DNA from: Chordicoccus furentiruminis
GTDB taxonomy: Bacteria > Bacillota > Clostridia > Lachnospirales > Lachnospiraceae
Direction of reading: 5' to 3'
Assembly: GCF_019355395.1 (NCBI RefSeq)
Contig: NZ_CP048829.1
Span: 2,831,001-2,895,000, forward strand
Length of the DNA stretch: 64,000 bases
In this document: positions 1 through 7,419 of the stretch, in pieces
Numbering within the stretch: the stretch's first letter is position 1
Layout of the letters: every line of letters starts with the position of its first letter
Program-made: the position numbers and the translations under genes
The notes under the pieces: model-generated
The model's input: only the letters and a program-made list of their open reading frames with translations
The model's database searches: none
Told to the model about the DNA's origin: nothing

Positions 1-64
1 TACACGTATCACGCTATTGGAAATGTGCCGAATGTGCGCACACATATTTGTCTACTATTATACG

Positions 65-93
65 TGTACACACTTGCTTTAACGTGATATACT
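65..93 (+). promoter_or_regulatory. Extended -10 promoter with overlapping inverted repeat
   Basis: TATACT at 88-93 is preceded by TG at 85-86, an extended -10. A weak -35 (TGTACA) lies at 65-70 with a 17-base spacer. The -35 is covered by the right arm of a 9-base inverted repeat: ATACGTGTA at 60-68 pairs with TACACGTAT at 1-9. A second palindrome, TGTGCGCACA, lies at 33-42. These look like operator sites for the following small gene; the regulator is unknown. Confidence 0.5.
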
Positions 94-148
94 ATTCATG
101 ATGAAAAAAGTATAGTCACGCACAGTAGAAGCATCAGGGGACCGCCTC

Positions 149-412
149 ATGAACGAAAAAAAGACAAACTATCGCGGAAACACGGAAGCTCGCAAGCGCG
201 CCACAAACAAATACCACAAAGAGACAATTGAAACCATCGCGGTTCACGTTCCAAAGAGCGGACGTAACAAGGAATATTACAAATCTCAGGCAGTTGCATG
301 GGGGATGTCTCTTAATCAGTTCGCCGTTTCCGCTCTCGACGAAAAGATTGCCCGAGGACCTTTAAGCGGCGATGCGGATCAGGACGAAACCCGCGGCGAA
401 AAATCATCATAG
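149..412 (+). CDS. Small ribbon-helix-helix-like protein of mobile element
   Basis: This 87-residue basic protein is probably a DNA-binding ribbon-helix-helix (Arc/CopG-like) protein. The stretch around residues 28-70 has the expected layout: a beta strand (IAVHVP), a first helix with many charged residues, then a glycine turn and the helix beginning MSLNQFAV. Proteins of this shape in Firmicutes integrative elements act as antitoxin-like or relaxosome accessory regulators, but nothing here decides between these. A ribosome binding site (AGGGGAC) precedes the ATG. It faces the neighbouring small gene tail to tail, and its promoter has its own inverted repeats, so autoregulation is plausible. 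Confidence 0.55.
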   Translation: MNEKKTNYRGNTEARKRATNKYHKETIETIAVHVPKSGRNKEYYKSQAVAWGMSLNQFAVSALDEKIARGPLSGDADQDETRGEKSS

Positions 413-676
413 CCGGAGGCGGCAGCGGCCGCCCTGGCATATATCACGCGGCGATCAGTCAAAGCATCAATCCGTTTTTCTCGTAGTTCATGGCTACGTC
501 TTCAGCGTGGCTTGTCCTTGTCCTGCTGAACTTCCTAATGCCGCCGCTGACCGCGTGACCGTAGATATTTCCTCGCGCGCGCGAGCAGAGTTCCGAAGTT
601 TCCCACCCCGCATCCCGTTCGCCCCAAAAGAAAAACGACGGAAATTTTGACGGGGGGATTTTTTGATCAATTCAGA
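413..676. other. Intergenic stretch with G-run motif, no convincing gene
   Basis: I see no supportable gene here. An open frame at 372-650 has no ribosome binding site and overlaps the preceding gene in a composition typical of a shadow. Two items stand out: a GC palindrome near 421-436, and the motif TTTTGACGGGGGGATTTTTT at 646-665, just past the end of the leftward gene. The latter resembles G-run motifs found next to cohesive ends of some siphophages, but this is only a resemblance. Confidence 0.3.
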
Positions 677-970
677 TCATTCCGTATCAACAAGGCAAGC
701 GAAAGCAACATCTCGCGGAATTGGCATGATGCGGTACGCAATGGATTTGGATTGCACTCTATATTCCAGAAGGGCATAACCTTCTTTACCGCGGTCGTAG
801 AGCAGGTAAGAACAGCCATCAACTTCATCACCTGTCGCAAAAGGGGACCTGCGAACAAAACACACGTACGTCTTAAAAGGCGCAGGACTCCACTTACAGC
901 CGGACTGTTCAAGCCGTCTTAGCGTTGTTCCCGTGATGTGCGTGATTTCATCGATCTTTCTTTCCTGCAT
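677..970 (-). CDS. Hypothetical protein of mobile element, 97 aa
   Basis: I do not recognise a family. The ATG at 970 is chosen because AAAGGA stands about ten bases upstream; a longer reading from TTG at 994 lacks support. The predicted protein is soluble and mixed alpha/beta, opening with a charged helix that resembles a small DNA-binding segment (residues 5-25) and then hydrophobic strands. It is the last gene seen in the leftward operon, separated from the ATPase gene by 191 bases that hold the repeat cluster at 1029-1144. That spacing suggests it may be transcribed separately or that the repeats lie inside the operon transcript. Confidence 0.45.
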   Translation of the reverse strand: MQERKIDEITHITGTTLRRLEQSGCKWSPAPFKTYVCFVRRSPFATGDEVDGCSYLLYDRGKEGYALLEYRVQSKSIAYRIMPIPRDVAFACLVDTE

Positions 971-1028
971 TATCGTTTGTCCTTTCTCTATCAAAGATCT
1001 TTCGGCCTTACTAGATCAGACCATAGTT

Positions 1029-1144
1029 GCTTGCTGTACCACCATGGCACAGTAAAGTTTTTCCTACAGTTGCAGGCTTTTTCGCTTGCTGTACCACTTA
1101 TCGCGAATGCCCCAGAAGGTGCGGCGATAAGCGGTACAGCAAAG
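1029..1144. repeat. Left cluster of CTTRCTGTACCAC repeats with long hairpin
   Basis: Two identical 14-base copies of GCTTGCTGTACCAC sit at 1029-1042 and 1084-1097, exactly 55 bases apart. An inverted, partly matching copy lies at 1044-1056, back to back with the first. A further inverted copy at 1131-1144 forms a hairpin with the second: 1086-1104 pairs with 1124-1142 with one mismatch in 19. The same motif recurs beyond the repressor gene at 3886-3975. The cluster lies directly downstream of the ATPase gene, where satellite origins are often found, so iterons for replication initiation are a reasonable reading. Integrase arm sites are the alternative. Confidence 0.65.
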
Positions 1145-1161
1145 ATCGGCAGGCAGAAGAT

Positions 1162-2403
1162 TCAGCCGCCGCGGGCGGGTTCTTCCTTCAATGTCCAGAA
1201 ATATTTCTTATCTTTTCCATACCCACTGCTTTTCACCTCGATTCTGCCTTCGCGCTCCAAATCGCATTTTACCCGCTTGAATGCGCTCTTAGATATTCCC
1301 GCTGCCAATGCCGCCTCTTCAACGTCTTTGTACGGCTTCGATTCTACGCTTTCCAGATAGTTAAGAATAAATTTCTTCGCAGTATCCCTTGCGGGTGCTT
1401 CTCGCCTTCTCTCTGAAGGCTTCGCACTCTCTAGCACATATTCACGATCTTTCTTGTCAGTGCGACCACACGTCTTAATGTGGCCGTTCTCCACACGAAA
1501 TAAAAGTGTATCGGCCTTCGGAGCGTAGTTATTTTTTTCATTGGAGCAATAGCGGATGCCGTTCTCCCCAGTGTCGCCCACAATAAGCACGCTCCGCGCA
1601 AAATCCCACAAATCAGAGCTGTCAGAAATCCGGTTTCGGCCCCATGCATTTTGACGCTTGTTCGTGTGGAGTATAATAATAAATGCGGTTCCATACTTTT
1701 CGCCAAGGATAGGAAGCGGAGTCACGGCGTCCCGCATGGCGTTGCGCTGCGACATATTTACATCGGCCGGAATAAAACTCTGAAGCGGGTCGAAAATCAC
1801 AAGACCTGGACGGTATTCATCAATCAGGCGCTCAAGCTCAGAAGAACCGAACGTGATTTTCTTAATGTCGCCGTCTCCGACGTCAAGACCGCGAATCTTG
1901 TCCAGATTCGCGCCGGCCTTTTCCAGACGATCCCGCAGAACATAGGACATGCTATCTTCGCTACTGAAAAATAGAACATCTTCCGGGTCGTGGTCATCGA
2001 ACGGAACAGGACTCAGGGCGGGCGCGCGGCCGGTTGACACCGCTGCTGCTATATCGCACCATAGCGACGTTTTTCCAGTTCCACCATCGCCGGCCATTAA
2101 AGTAACCCCCATTCGCGGGACTATGTTCGGAATAAGCCACCGAATCGATTCCTTCTGGACTTCGGAAACCTTGCGCATCTGGACGGGCTTATGATCGCCA
2201 GCCCGCGCGCTTGCTATGTCTCTCTGGGCTTCCGCTATCCGAGTGCGGAACTGTTCGTAAACACCAAGACGTTCGGCCCTTGCGGAAAGATCCATAATCT
2301 TTCCGCTTCGGCCTTCCGCGCTTTGATCCCCAAAGATAGCGTCAATCACGGGATCTGACAGAATCTCATCAGATGTCAATTCGTCGGGTTTCATCAGATC
2401 CAT
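1162..2403 (-). CDS. RepA-like AAA ATPase (replicative helicase-type)
   Basis: This 413-residue protein is a RecA-fold ATPase of the AAA_25/RepA type found in plasmid, phage and satellite replication modules. Walker A is GDGGTGKT at residues 105-112 and a Walker B-like LVIFDP follows about 95 residues later. The C-terminal region (about 320-410) looks like a winged helix, which could bind DNA. The ATG at 2403 is chosen because AAGGAGGG stands just upstream; longer readings start inside the preceding gene without a site. It overlaps the CHC2 gene by 35 bases, indicating translational coupling. With CHC2 and excisionase genes ahead it forms the replication operon of the element. Confidence 0.8.
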   Translation of the reverse strand: MDLMKPDELTSDEILSDPVIDAIFGDQSAEGRSGKIMDLSARAERLGVYEQFRTRIAEAQRDIASARAGDHKPVQMRKVSEVQKESIRWLIPNIVPRMGVTLMAGDGGTGKTSLWCDIAAAVSTGRAPALSPVPFDDHDPEDVLFFSSEDSMSYVLRDRLEKAGANLDKIRGLDVGDGDIKKITFGSSELERLIDEYRPGLVIFDPLQSFIPADVNMSQRNAMRDAVTPLPILGEKYGTAFIIILHTNKRQNAWGRNRISDSSDLWDFARSVLIVGDTGENGIRYCSNEKNNYAPKADTLLFRVENGHIKTCGRTDKKDREYVLESAKPSERRREAPARDTAKKFILNYLESVESKPYKDVEEAALAAGISKSAFKRVKCDLEREGRIEVKSSGYGKDKKYFWTLKEEPARGG

Positions 2404-2911
2404 GCCGATTCCCTCCTTCCGCCTCTTCAAGTTCAAGTCGGGCACAATCCGCAAAGTAGGCAGTCTGTTCGATCACCCTTCCTGCGGCGCACCATTCGCT
2501 GTTGAACGGCTCCGCTGTCTGCATGACCTTTCTATACCTGTCCAGCTTCTGACACACTGCAATATACTTCGAGCGGGCAGCGGTCAGCCTCGCCGCTGCC
2601 GCTGCCGCTCTTCGCCTTCGCCGCGCCGCCTGAATTATTTGCAGATCGGTCAGAGGCTTGTCCGGATCCGTCCCGCCTAGCATCCGGAATGCCTCCCGAA
2701 ATCCGCACCCTTCCATTTTCTCAACGAAGGTGAAAGCATCCCCGCCGGCGTGGCAACCGAAGCAATAGAACGAATCGTTGTATACCTTGCACGACGGCGT
2801 GTGTTCGGAATGAAACGGGCAGAGCGCGAAGCCGTTCCGGTTAACCGCGATGCCGTACCTTGCGAACAGGTCGGACATCCGAACCGTTTCTTTTATTTCC
2901 TGGACCGTCAT
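2369..2911 (-). CDS. CHC2 zinc-finger (DnaG-type primase N-terminal) protein
   Basis: The 180-residue protein has a DnaG-type zinc finger: C31, H34, C50 and C53 give the CHC2 pattern within residues 28-75. DnaG uses this domain to read the template. There is no TOPRIM catalytic domain, so it cannot prime alone; the C-terminal half is an arginine- and alanine-rich helical region of unknown role. In related elements a CHC2 protein next to a RepA-like ATPase forms a split primase-helicase. Its ATG overlaps the stop of the excisionase-like gene by four bases (ATGA), and its own end overlaps the ATPase gene, so the three are one operon. Confidence 0.8.
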   Translation of the reverse strand: MTVQEIKETVRMSDLFARYGIAVNRNGFALCPFHSEHTPSCKVYNDSFYCFGCHAGGDAFTFVEKMEGCGFREAFRMLGGTDPDKPLTDLQIIQAARRRRRAAAAAARLTAARSKYIAVCQKLDRYRKVMQTAEPFNSEWCAAGRVIEQTAYFADCARLELEEAEGGNRHGSDETRRIDI

Positions 2912-3105
2912 GCGGGCGTCTCCATATCGAGAGCGCGGTCAATCGCGGCGCGGTCAAATACAACTCTTCCGCCGATATGACGCGTAGCGTTACAGCTGTC
3001 GCAAAACTCCCGCGCGGCACGCAGCCCAACACCCAAATAACTAGCGGCCTCCTGCCTGGTCAGCATTCGCTTTTCCTGTCCCTTGATTTCTTTTCTTTTA
3101 CGCAT
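2908..3105 (-). CDS. Excisionase-like helix-turn-helix protein
   Basis: This 65-residue basic protein has the MerR/AlpA-type helix-turn-helix seen in excisionases: LTRQEAASYLGVG at about residues 15-27, a recognition helix after it, then the strand HIGGRVVFDRAAID typical of helix_turn_helix domain 17 proteins. GGAGGG stands a few bases before the ATG at 3105. It is the first gene of the leftward operon, transcribed divergently from the repressor, the same position that excisionase or AlpA-type genes hold in phage satellites and integrative elements. It could direct excision, or act as an activator of the operon. Confidence 0.75.
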   Translation of the reverse strand: MRKRKEIKGQEKRMLTRQEAASYLGVGLRAAREFCDSCNATRHIGGRVVFDRAAIDRALDMETPA

Positions 3106-3146
3106 TTTTTCCCTCCAAAAATGAAATAGTCGTATCCTCTTACCGC

Positions 3147-3175
3147 ATTATATCCCCGCACGCTACGCTTTACAA
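3147..3175 (-). promoter_or_regulatory. Promoter of the leftward replication operon
   Basis: On the minus strand TTGTAA (3175-3170) and TATAAT (3152-3147) are separated by 17 bases. Transcription would start near 3140 and give a leader of about 35 bases before the excisionase-like gene. Confidence 0.7.
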
Positions 3176-3231
3176 GACTATGAAGAAACATAAAGAATTC
3201 AATTCAATAAATTTACCGATATTCTTATTGA

Positions 3232-3280
3232 GCGCATTTGTGTGCTTCTATTTACAAATGCGCAAATGTAATGCTAATAT
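3232..3280 (+). promoter_or_regulatory. Repressor promoter with inverted-repeat operator
   Basis: TTTACA at 3251-3256 and an extended -10 (TG then TAATAT at 3275-3280) form the likely rightward promoter with an 18-base spacer. A perfect 9-base inverted repeat, GCGCATTTG at 3232-3240 and CAAATGCGC at 3255-3263, covers the -35. It lies between the divergent promoters and is the best candidate operator for the Cro/CI-type repressor. Confidence 0.6.
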
Positions 3281-3355
3281 TGCAAGTAAGAGTTCGCATA
3301 AACTCTATTAGATGATTGCAATGAGGCATTCGCTATATTTGCAAAGGGGGAAAAG

Positions 3356-3856
3356 ATGGACTATTCAGCATTTCAGACAAACTTCAAAAGGTTGATCGGA
3401 AAGAAAACGCAAGAAGAGATGGCAGGCGCATTAGGTATCAACAAAGCAACCATTAGTAAAGTCATAAACGGAAAACAGGCACCAACGCTCGACATAGTTA
3501 TTAAAATAGCCAACTACTTCGATTGCTCTGTCGATTCGCTTCTTGGGATCAGTCATCAATACACGTATAACGATTTCATGAATATGCTGAACTACCTCTA
3601 TGAACAAAAGTGTATTGATTTTCCAGCGGACGAAGAAGCCTTTTCCGGGCGCGGCGTCTACATTACCAACAATAAGCGCCTGAAAGAGCTGATTTCAACA
3701 TACAGCAGTGTCGTTAATGCCTTGCAGGGGAAAGACGACGGACTGACACAAACCCTCATAAGCGCATTTCTGATGAAAGAAGAAAAAGACGGTGATATTC
3801 CGATTGTCCAAGATCCTCCGGAAACAGAAGAACCGTTTGAACTTCCTTTTTCATAA
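3356..3856 (+). CDS. Cro/CI-type (XRE) transcriptional repressor
   Basis: The 166-residue protein begins with a canonical XRE helix-turn-helix: TQEEMAGALGINKATISKV lies at about residues 18-37. The C-terminal 100 residues match no catalytic domain I recognise; there is no RecA-assisted autocleavage signature, so derepression probably depends on another signal, for example a protein partner as in satellite Stl repressors. The ATG follows AAAGGGGAAAAG. It is divergent from the excisionase-CHC2-ATPase operon with an inverted-repeat operator between, so it most likely keeps that operon silent in the integrated state. Confidence 0.8.
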   Translation: MDYSAFQTNFKRLIGKKTQEEMAGALGINKATISKVINGKQAPTLDIVIKIANYFDCSVDSLLGISHQYTYNDFMNMLNYLYEQKCIDFPADEEAFSGRGVYITNNKRLKELISTYSSVVNALQGKDDGLTQTLISAFLMKEEKDGDIPIVQDPPETEEPFELPFS

Positions 3857-3885
3857 TCGACGACTTCCCGGAGGCATTCGGAAAA

Positions 3886-3975
3886 GTGGTACAGTAAGTC
3901 AAAAACCACGAAAATACGGGGAAAACTGCACTTTTTGAAAGTGGTACAGTAAGCAGAATTAAGTGGTATAGCAAG
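3886..3975. repeat. Right cluster of GTGGTACAGTAAG repeats
   Basis: Three direct copies lie at 3886-3898, 3941-3953 and 3963-3975 (the last GTGGTATAGCAAG). The first two are identical and 55 bases apart, the same period as in the left cluster at 1029-1097. The third follows at 22 bases, about two helical turns. Relative to the left cluster these copies are in the opposite orientation. They lie just downstream of the repressor gene near the likely end of the element, so they are either replication iterons or integrase arm sites. Confidence 0.65.
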
Positions 3976-4428
3976 CACGATTATCTGGTTCGGAAATAGT
4001 GAAAGAAGAGCTTGCCGCCCACAACGCATTTAGCGCGTGAGGCGGCAAGCATGTGATTCAGGGTGGCCGTTACTTTGCAAACAGCAGTGGAACAACCCCC
4101 ATCGGCGACATCTGAGAGCGCAGCTGGTTATGCACGGAAGCCGGAGAATACAACACAGAAATTATCACAGTTTGTAGCACATCTGCATGTGATAACCGAT
4201 GAAAACGAATGAAGACGGATAAAACATTACATCACAAAGAACCCTTAACAAATCCCCAGAATAAGGCAAAAAATAACCGTCTGATGAAACCAGACGGTAT
4301 AGGATAAAACCTTCAGCGATTATTATGCACATAACGTAATTTATCGCAATCGCATTGGAATTTCAAGTGCGGGACCCTATATCGGATGACGGTGGAAGTA
4401 CGGCGTGTACATTGGAAGAGAGGGGGTG
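3976..4428. other. Gene-free stretch at the probable element end
   Basis: No gene is supported here. A perfect 10-base inverted repeat, GCTTGCCGCC at 4010-4019 and GGCGGCAAGC at 4041-4050, could form a hairpin. A leftward terminator lies at 4276-4298. The element-chromosome junction probably falls between here and 4628, but its direct repeat cannot be found without the other end. Confidence 0.4.
4267..4298 (-). terminator. Rho-independent terminator, leftward
   Basis: ACCGTCTG (4276-4283) and CAGACGGT (4291-4298) form an 8-base stem with a 7-base loop. Read leftward the stem is followed by TATTTTTTG. No gene ending here is apparent on the minus strand, so it may end a short RNA or be left from a lost gene. 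Confidence 0.6.
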
Positions 4429-4614
4429 ATGACAGAAGAGCAGAAAGCAGTGGCAAGGCGGTTTCTGCCTGAAATCAGAACAGCTTTGATTTGTATTCGC
4501 AGATTTCTGACAAGTTACCCGAAAGATAACAAAAACACAAGCATTTCTGACTCCTGTATGGTACAATGTTTGCAGAGAAAAACATTTCGCAGGCCAGACA
4601 AAATGTCATATTAA
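4429..4614 (+). CDS. Possible small protein, 61 aa, perhaps a gene remnant
   Basis: The ATG follows AGAGGGGGTG, a strong but closely spaced ribosome binding site. The first 30 residues (beginning MTEEQKAVARRF) look like a real amphipathic helical protein. The C-terminal half, however, has irregular composition and contains the promoter of the next gene, so the 3' end may have been replaced when the element integrated. I recognise no family. It could be the truncated first or last gene of the element. Confidence 0.3.
   Translation: MTEEQKAVARRFLPEIRTALICIRRFLTSYPKDNKNTSISDSCMVQCLQRKTFRRPDKMSY
4559..4567 (+). promoter_or_regulatory. Extended -10 promoter for the dehydrogenase gene
   Basis: TG at 4559-4560 followed by TACAAT at 4562-4567 is an extended -10; no good -35 is visible. 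It gives a leader of about 55 bases ending in AAGGAGG before the ATG at 4628. Confidence 0.5.
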
Positions 4615-4627
4615 GGAGGAAACGAAC

Positions 4628-5548
4628 ATGAGGATACTGGCGACGGATGGTCTTGCAAAACCAGCGGTGGAGAGGCTGACCGCTGGCGGACATGAAGTGG
4701 TGGAAGAACACTTTGAGCAGAGTGAGGTAGGAAACGCGATCCGGGATTTCGACGTGGTAGTTGTGCGTTCCGCGACCAAAGTGAAGGAGGCGGAAATCGA
4801 CGCGGCCAAAGGGAGCCGGCTGAAGCTGATCGTCCGCGCAGGCGTCGGTCTGGACAACATCAGCGTGGATTACGCGCGGGCGGCCGGAATCGAAGTCCGC
4901 AACACGCCGAAGGCGCCCTCCAACGCAGTGGCGGAGCTGGCGCTCGGCTTCCTCCTTTCCTGCGCACGGGGTATCGCGCCGGCGACGCATGATCTCAGGG
5001 AACAGAAATGGGACAAGAAGGGATACAGCAAAGGAATTGAGCTGGAAGGGAAGATCTGCGGCATCATCGGCTACGGACGGATCGGTCAGTGTCTCGGAAG
5101 AAAGGTTCAGGCGCTCGGCATGCATGTCCTGTCCGTTGTTCATTGCCATAAGCCGGCGGACTGCGAGAGTGAGACGATGCAGTTTGTCTCGATGCAGGAA
5201 CTGCTGGAGCGTTCCGACTTCATAGTTCTGTGCGCGCCTCCGGCTGAGAAGCCGATTCTTGACGCAGACGCTTTTGCCGATATGAAGGACGGCGTCTCCG
5301 TGATCAATGTCTCGCGTGCGAAGAATCTGGACGAAAACGCTCTTTACGACGCGCTGAATTCGGGCAAGGTGAGGGCGGCCGGCATTGATGTCTGGATGAC
5401 GGAAAAGGCGGCGAACTGGTATCTCGCCGGTCACCCGCATGTCACGGCAACTCCCCACATCGGTTCCGGAACTGCGGAGGCACAGCGCAGAATCGGGGAG
5501 GAGGTCGTTGAGATCATTGAGGAGAAGAGCAGAGAACTGAACGGGTGA
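4628..5548 (+). CDS. D-2-hydroxyacid dehydrogenase, phosphoglycerate dehydrogenase-like
   Basis: This 306-residue NAD-dependent dehydrogenase belongs to the D-2-hydroxyacid family. The nucleotide-binding motif GYGRIG is at about residues 146-151, the substrate arginine lies in NVSRAK, and the catalytic histidine is in TPHIGSGT near the C-terminus. The protein is of the short form without a C-terminal ACT domain, as in many clostridial 3-phosphoglycerate dehydrogenases, so serine feedback is not expected. No serC or serB neighbour is present, so the serine role is likely but not proven; another 2-hydroxyacid could be the substrate. It appears to be a single-gene unit. Confidence 0.8.
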   Translation: MRILATDGLAKPAVERLTAGGHEVVEEHFEQSEVGNAIRDFDVVVVRSATKVKEAEIDAAKGSRLKLIVRAGVGLDNISVDYARAAGIEVRNTPKAPSNAVAELALGFLLSCARGIAPATHDLREQKWDKKGYSKGIELEGKICGIIGYGRIGQCLGRKVQALGMHVLSVVHCHKPADCESETMQFVSMQELLERSDFIVLCAPPAEKPILDADAFADMKDGVSVINVSRAKNLDENALYDALNSGKVRAAGIDVWMTEKAANWYLAGHPHVTATPHIGSGTAEAQRRIGEEVVEIIEEKSRELNG

Positions 5549-5683
5549 GGCATTTGAGGGCTGACTGTTTCATAAATACGGGAATTGCCAGATGACGGGG
5601 CGTGCTGATGAAGCGTGCCTCGTTTTGATATGATTATGAAGATGTAACAAGTAGGACAGAAAGATTTTATCTATTATAGCAGA

Positions 5684-5712
5684 TTGATTTTGCGCATTTG
5701 CGTGAGTATACT
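5684..5712 (+). promoter_or_regulatory. Promoter of the sugar-kinase operon
   Basis: TTGATT at 5684-5689 and TATACT at 5707-5712 have a 17-base spacer. Transcription would start near 5719, leaving room for the AAGGTG site before the ATG at 5737. No clear operator is seen. Confidence 0.65.
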
Positions 5713-5736
5713 CCGATTTGTAAGGTGAACTTATAA

Positions 5737-6717
5737 ATGCCGATGGATGATGATGAGAAGAGGCAGGATATGGTTGATATCTATTGCATTGGCGAAATGG
5801 TTATCGATATGATTCCGGGAAGTGAGCCGGGAAGCTATTTAAGGAAGGCGGGCGGCGCACCGGCGAATGTGGCAATTACAGCGGCGAAGAACGGACTGAA
5901 AGCCAGAATGGCCTGTAAGGTGGGAAACGATGAATTCGGACGTTTTCTGATGGAAACATTGCGGCAGAATGGTGTCGGCCAGGCTGTGCCGGCTCTGTGT
6001 GATGAAGCGGTCACGACGCTTGCGTTTGTTACGCTCAGAGAGGACGGTGAACGGGTATTCACCTTTGCGAGGAAGCCGGGTGCCGATATGATGCTCTCCG
6101 AAGACGAAGTAAAGGAGTCAGACATCGATGAGGCAGCAATCATCCATGCAGGGTCATGCTCCCTGTCTGCTCATCCGGAACGGGAAGCCACAGAGAAGGC
6201 GCTCCGGATGGCACATGAGAAAGGGAAACTGGTTTCTTTCGATGTCAATTACCGGAATCTGATGTGGGAAGATGATCTGACCGCATGCACGGAGGCTGTG
6301 ATGGGCGTTCTGCCCTGTGTGGATATGCTGAAAATTTCCGAAGAGGAAGCAGGAATGCTCGGAGGTGAAGCATCGTTTCAGCAGCTTATGGAGAAGAACG
6401 GACTCACCATGCTTGTTGAAACGCTGGGGAGTCAGGGGGCGAAAGCCTTTTTCGGAAACCAGACGATTGAAGTGCCGGGTCAGAGAGTGAAAGCGGTGGA
6501 TGCGACAGGAGCCGGAGATGCCTTCTGGGGGGCATTTCTTTCCTATCTTCGTTTCCATCAGGTGACAAAGACGGCAGACATTTCAGCTGATCTGATTCGT
6601 GACGGCATGAATTACGGAAATGTATCAGGCTGTCTCTGCGTGCAGAGCAAGGGGGCGATTTCATCGATCCCGACCCGTCAGCAGATTGAAGCATACCTTG
6701 CAGGGAGGAAAGAATAA
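5737..6717 (+). CDS. PfkB-family sugar kinase, fructokinase-like
   Basis: The 326-residue protein is a ribokinase/PfkB-fold kinase. It has the N-terminal KAGGAPANVA substrate motif and the C-terminal ATP/catalytic motif DATGAGDAFWGAF with the base aspartate. The sequence is closest in feel to fructokinases, which phosphorylate a ketohexose at C6. An alternative ATG at 5770 has its own AGGCAGGA site, and the first eleven residues are not typical of the family, so the true start may be there. It opens a cluster of epimerase and isomerase genes and overlaps the next gene by one base, so its product probably feeds directly into them; allulose or fructose are plausible substrates. Confidence 0.75.
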   Translation: MPMDDDEKRQDMVDIYCIGEMVIDMIPGSEPGSYLRKAGGAPANVAITAAKNGLKARMACKVGNDEFGRFLMETLRQNGVGQAVPALCDEAVTTLAFVTLREDGERVFTFARKPGADMMLSEDEVKESDIDEAAIIHAGSCSLSAHPEREATEKALRMAHEKGKLVSFDVNYRNLMWEDDLTACTEAVMGVLPCVDMLKISEEEAGMLGGEASFQQLMEKNGLTMLVETLGSQGAKAFFGNQTIEVPGQRVKAVDATGAGDAFWGAFLSYLRFHQVTKTADISADLIRDGMNYGNVSGCLCVQSKGAISSIPTRQQIEAYLAGRKE

Positions 6718-7409
6718 TGTCGGTCTGGGAAGAAAGTTGTATCTTTTCCCCGTCTCTGATTTGTCTTGATATGTGCAATCTTGAAAGTCAGATGCGGGTT
6801 CTGGAACAATCAGGAATCGGGATGCTGCATGTGGATATTCTGGACGGCCATTTCAGCCCGAGCATGCCTCTTGGACTGGATACCGTGCGTCAGCTGAGGA
6901 AGAGAACGAATCTGTTCTTTGACTGTCACCTGATGACGGATCCTCAGGAATTTTTTATCGATGAACTTCTTGATATCGGTGTGCAGCAGATTGTGTTTCA
7001 GGCAGAGACTCAGCCGCATCTTGACGGAGCGATCAATAAGATCCATGCCCGCGGCGTAAAAGCCGGCGTTGCCCTGAAACCGGCCACACCGCTTTCTGAA
7101 CTGGAGTACGTTCTTGAGAAGTGCGATACGGTTCTTCTCATGCTGATCAATCCGGGATACGCATCCGTAAAGGGAGAGTCACAGGTACCTTACGCAGACA
7201 GAAAGATCGCTGAATTGAGGAAGATGATTGACAGACAGGTGCTGCCGACAAAGATTGAAATTGACGGACGTGTCTCTATGGACAATATCAGAAGGTACGG
7301 GAAACACGATGTGGATATTTTTGTGACGGGCAGTACATGTCTGAAAAGAGACGCGCTGGCGGAGAGCCTTGGGCAGCTTGGCGAGCTCCGGAAGACCGTT
7401 CTGGAGTAA
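6717..7409 (+). CDS. Ribulose-phosphate/allulose-phosphate 3-epimerase family
   Basis: The 230-residue TIM-barrel protein is of the Rpe/AlsE family, which inverts C3 of ketose phosphates using two aspartates and bound metal. Visible motifs are HVDILDGHF (metal histidine and aspartate), FDCHLM (second histidine), AGVALKPATP, and EIDGR in place of the usual VDGG around the second catalytic aspartate. The opening SPSLICLDM resembles AlsE. With a PfkB kinase upstream and a sugar-phosphate isomerase downstream, the likely reaction is allulose 6-phosphate to fructose 6-phosphate, or xylulose 5-phosphate to ribulose 5-phosphate. Its ATG overlaps the kinase stop by one base. Confidence 0.8.
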   Translation: MSVWEESCIFSPSLICLDMCNLESQMRVLEQSGIGMLHVDILDGHFSPSMPLGLDTVRQLRKRTNLFFDCHLMTDPQEFFIDELLDIGVQQIVFQAETQPHLDGAINKIHARGVKAGVALKPATPLSELEYVLEKCDTVLLMLINPGYASVKGESQVPYADRKIAELRKMIDRQVLPTKIEIDGRVSMDNIRRYGKHDVDIFVTGSTCLKRDALAESLGQLGELRKTVLE

Positions 7410-7419
7410 GGAGGAGAGT

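Noticed and set aside
372-650. 92-codon open frame after the ribbon-helix-helix gene
   Set aside because: There is no ribosome binding site, it starts inside the previous gene, and the product is Arg/Pro/His-rich.
1029-1144. Repeat cluster as CRISPR array
   Set aside because: There are too few units, they occur in both orientations, spacers are not uniform within the cluster, and no cas gene is present.
4475-5458. 327-codon open frame on the minus strand
   Set aside because: It is antisense to the hydroxyacid dehydrogenase gene, which has clear motifs; the frame has none.
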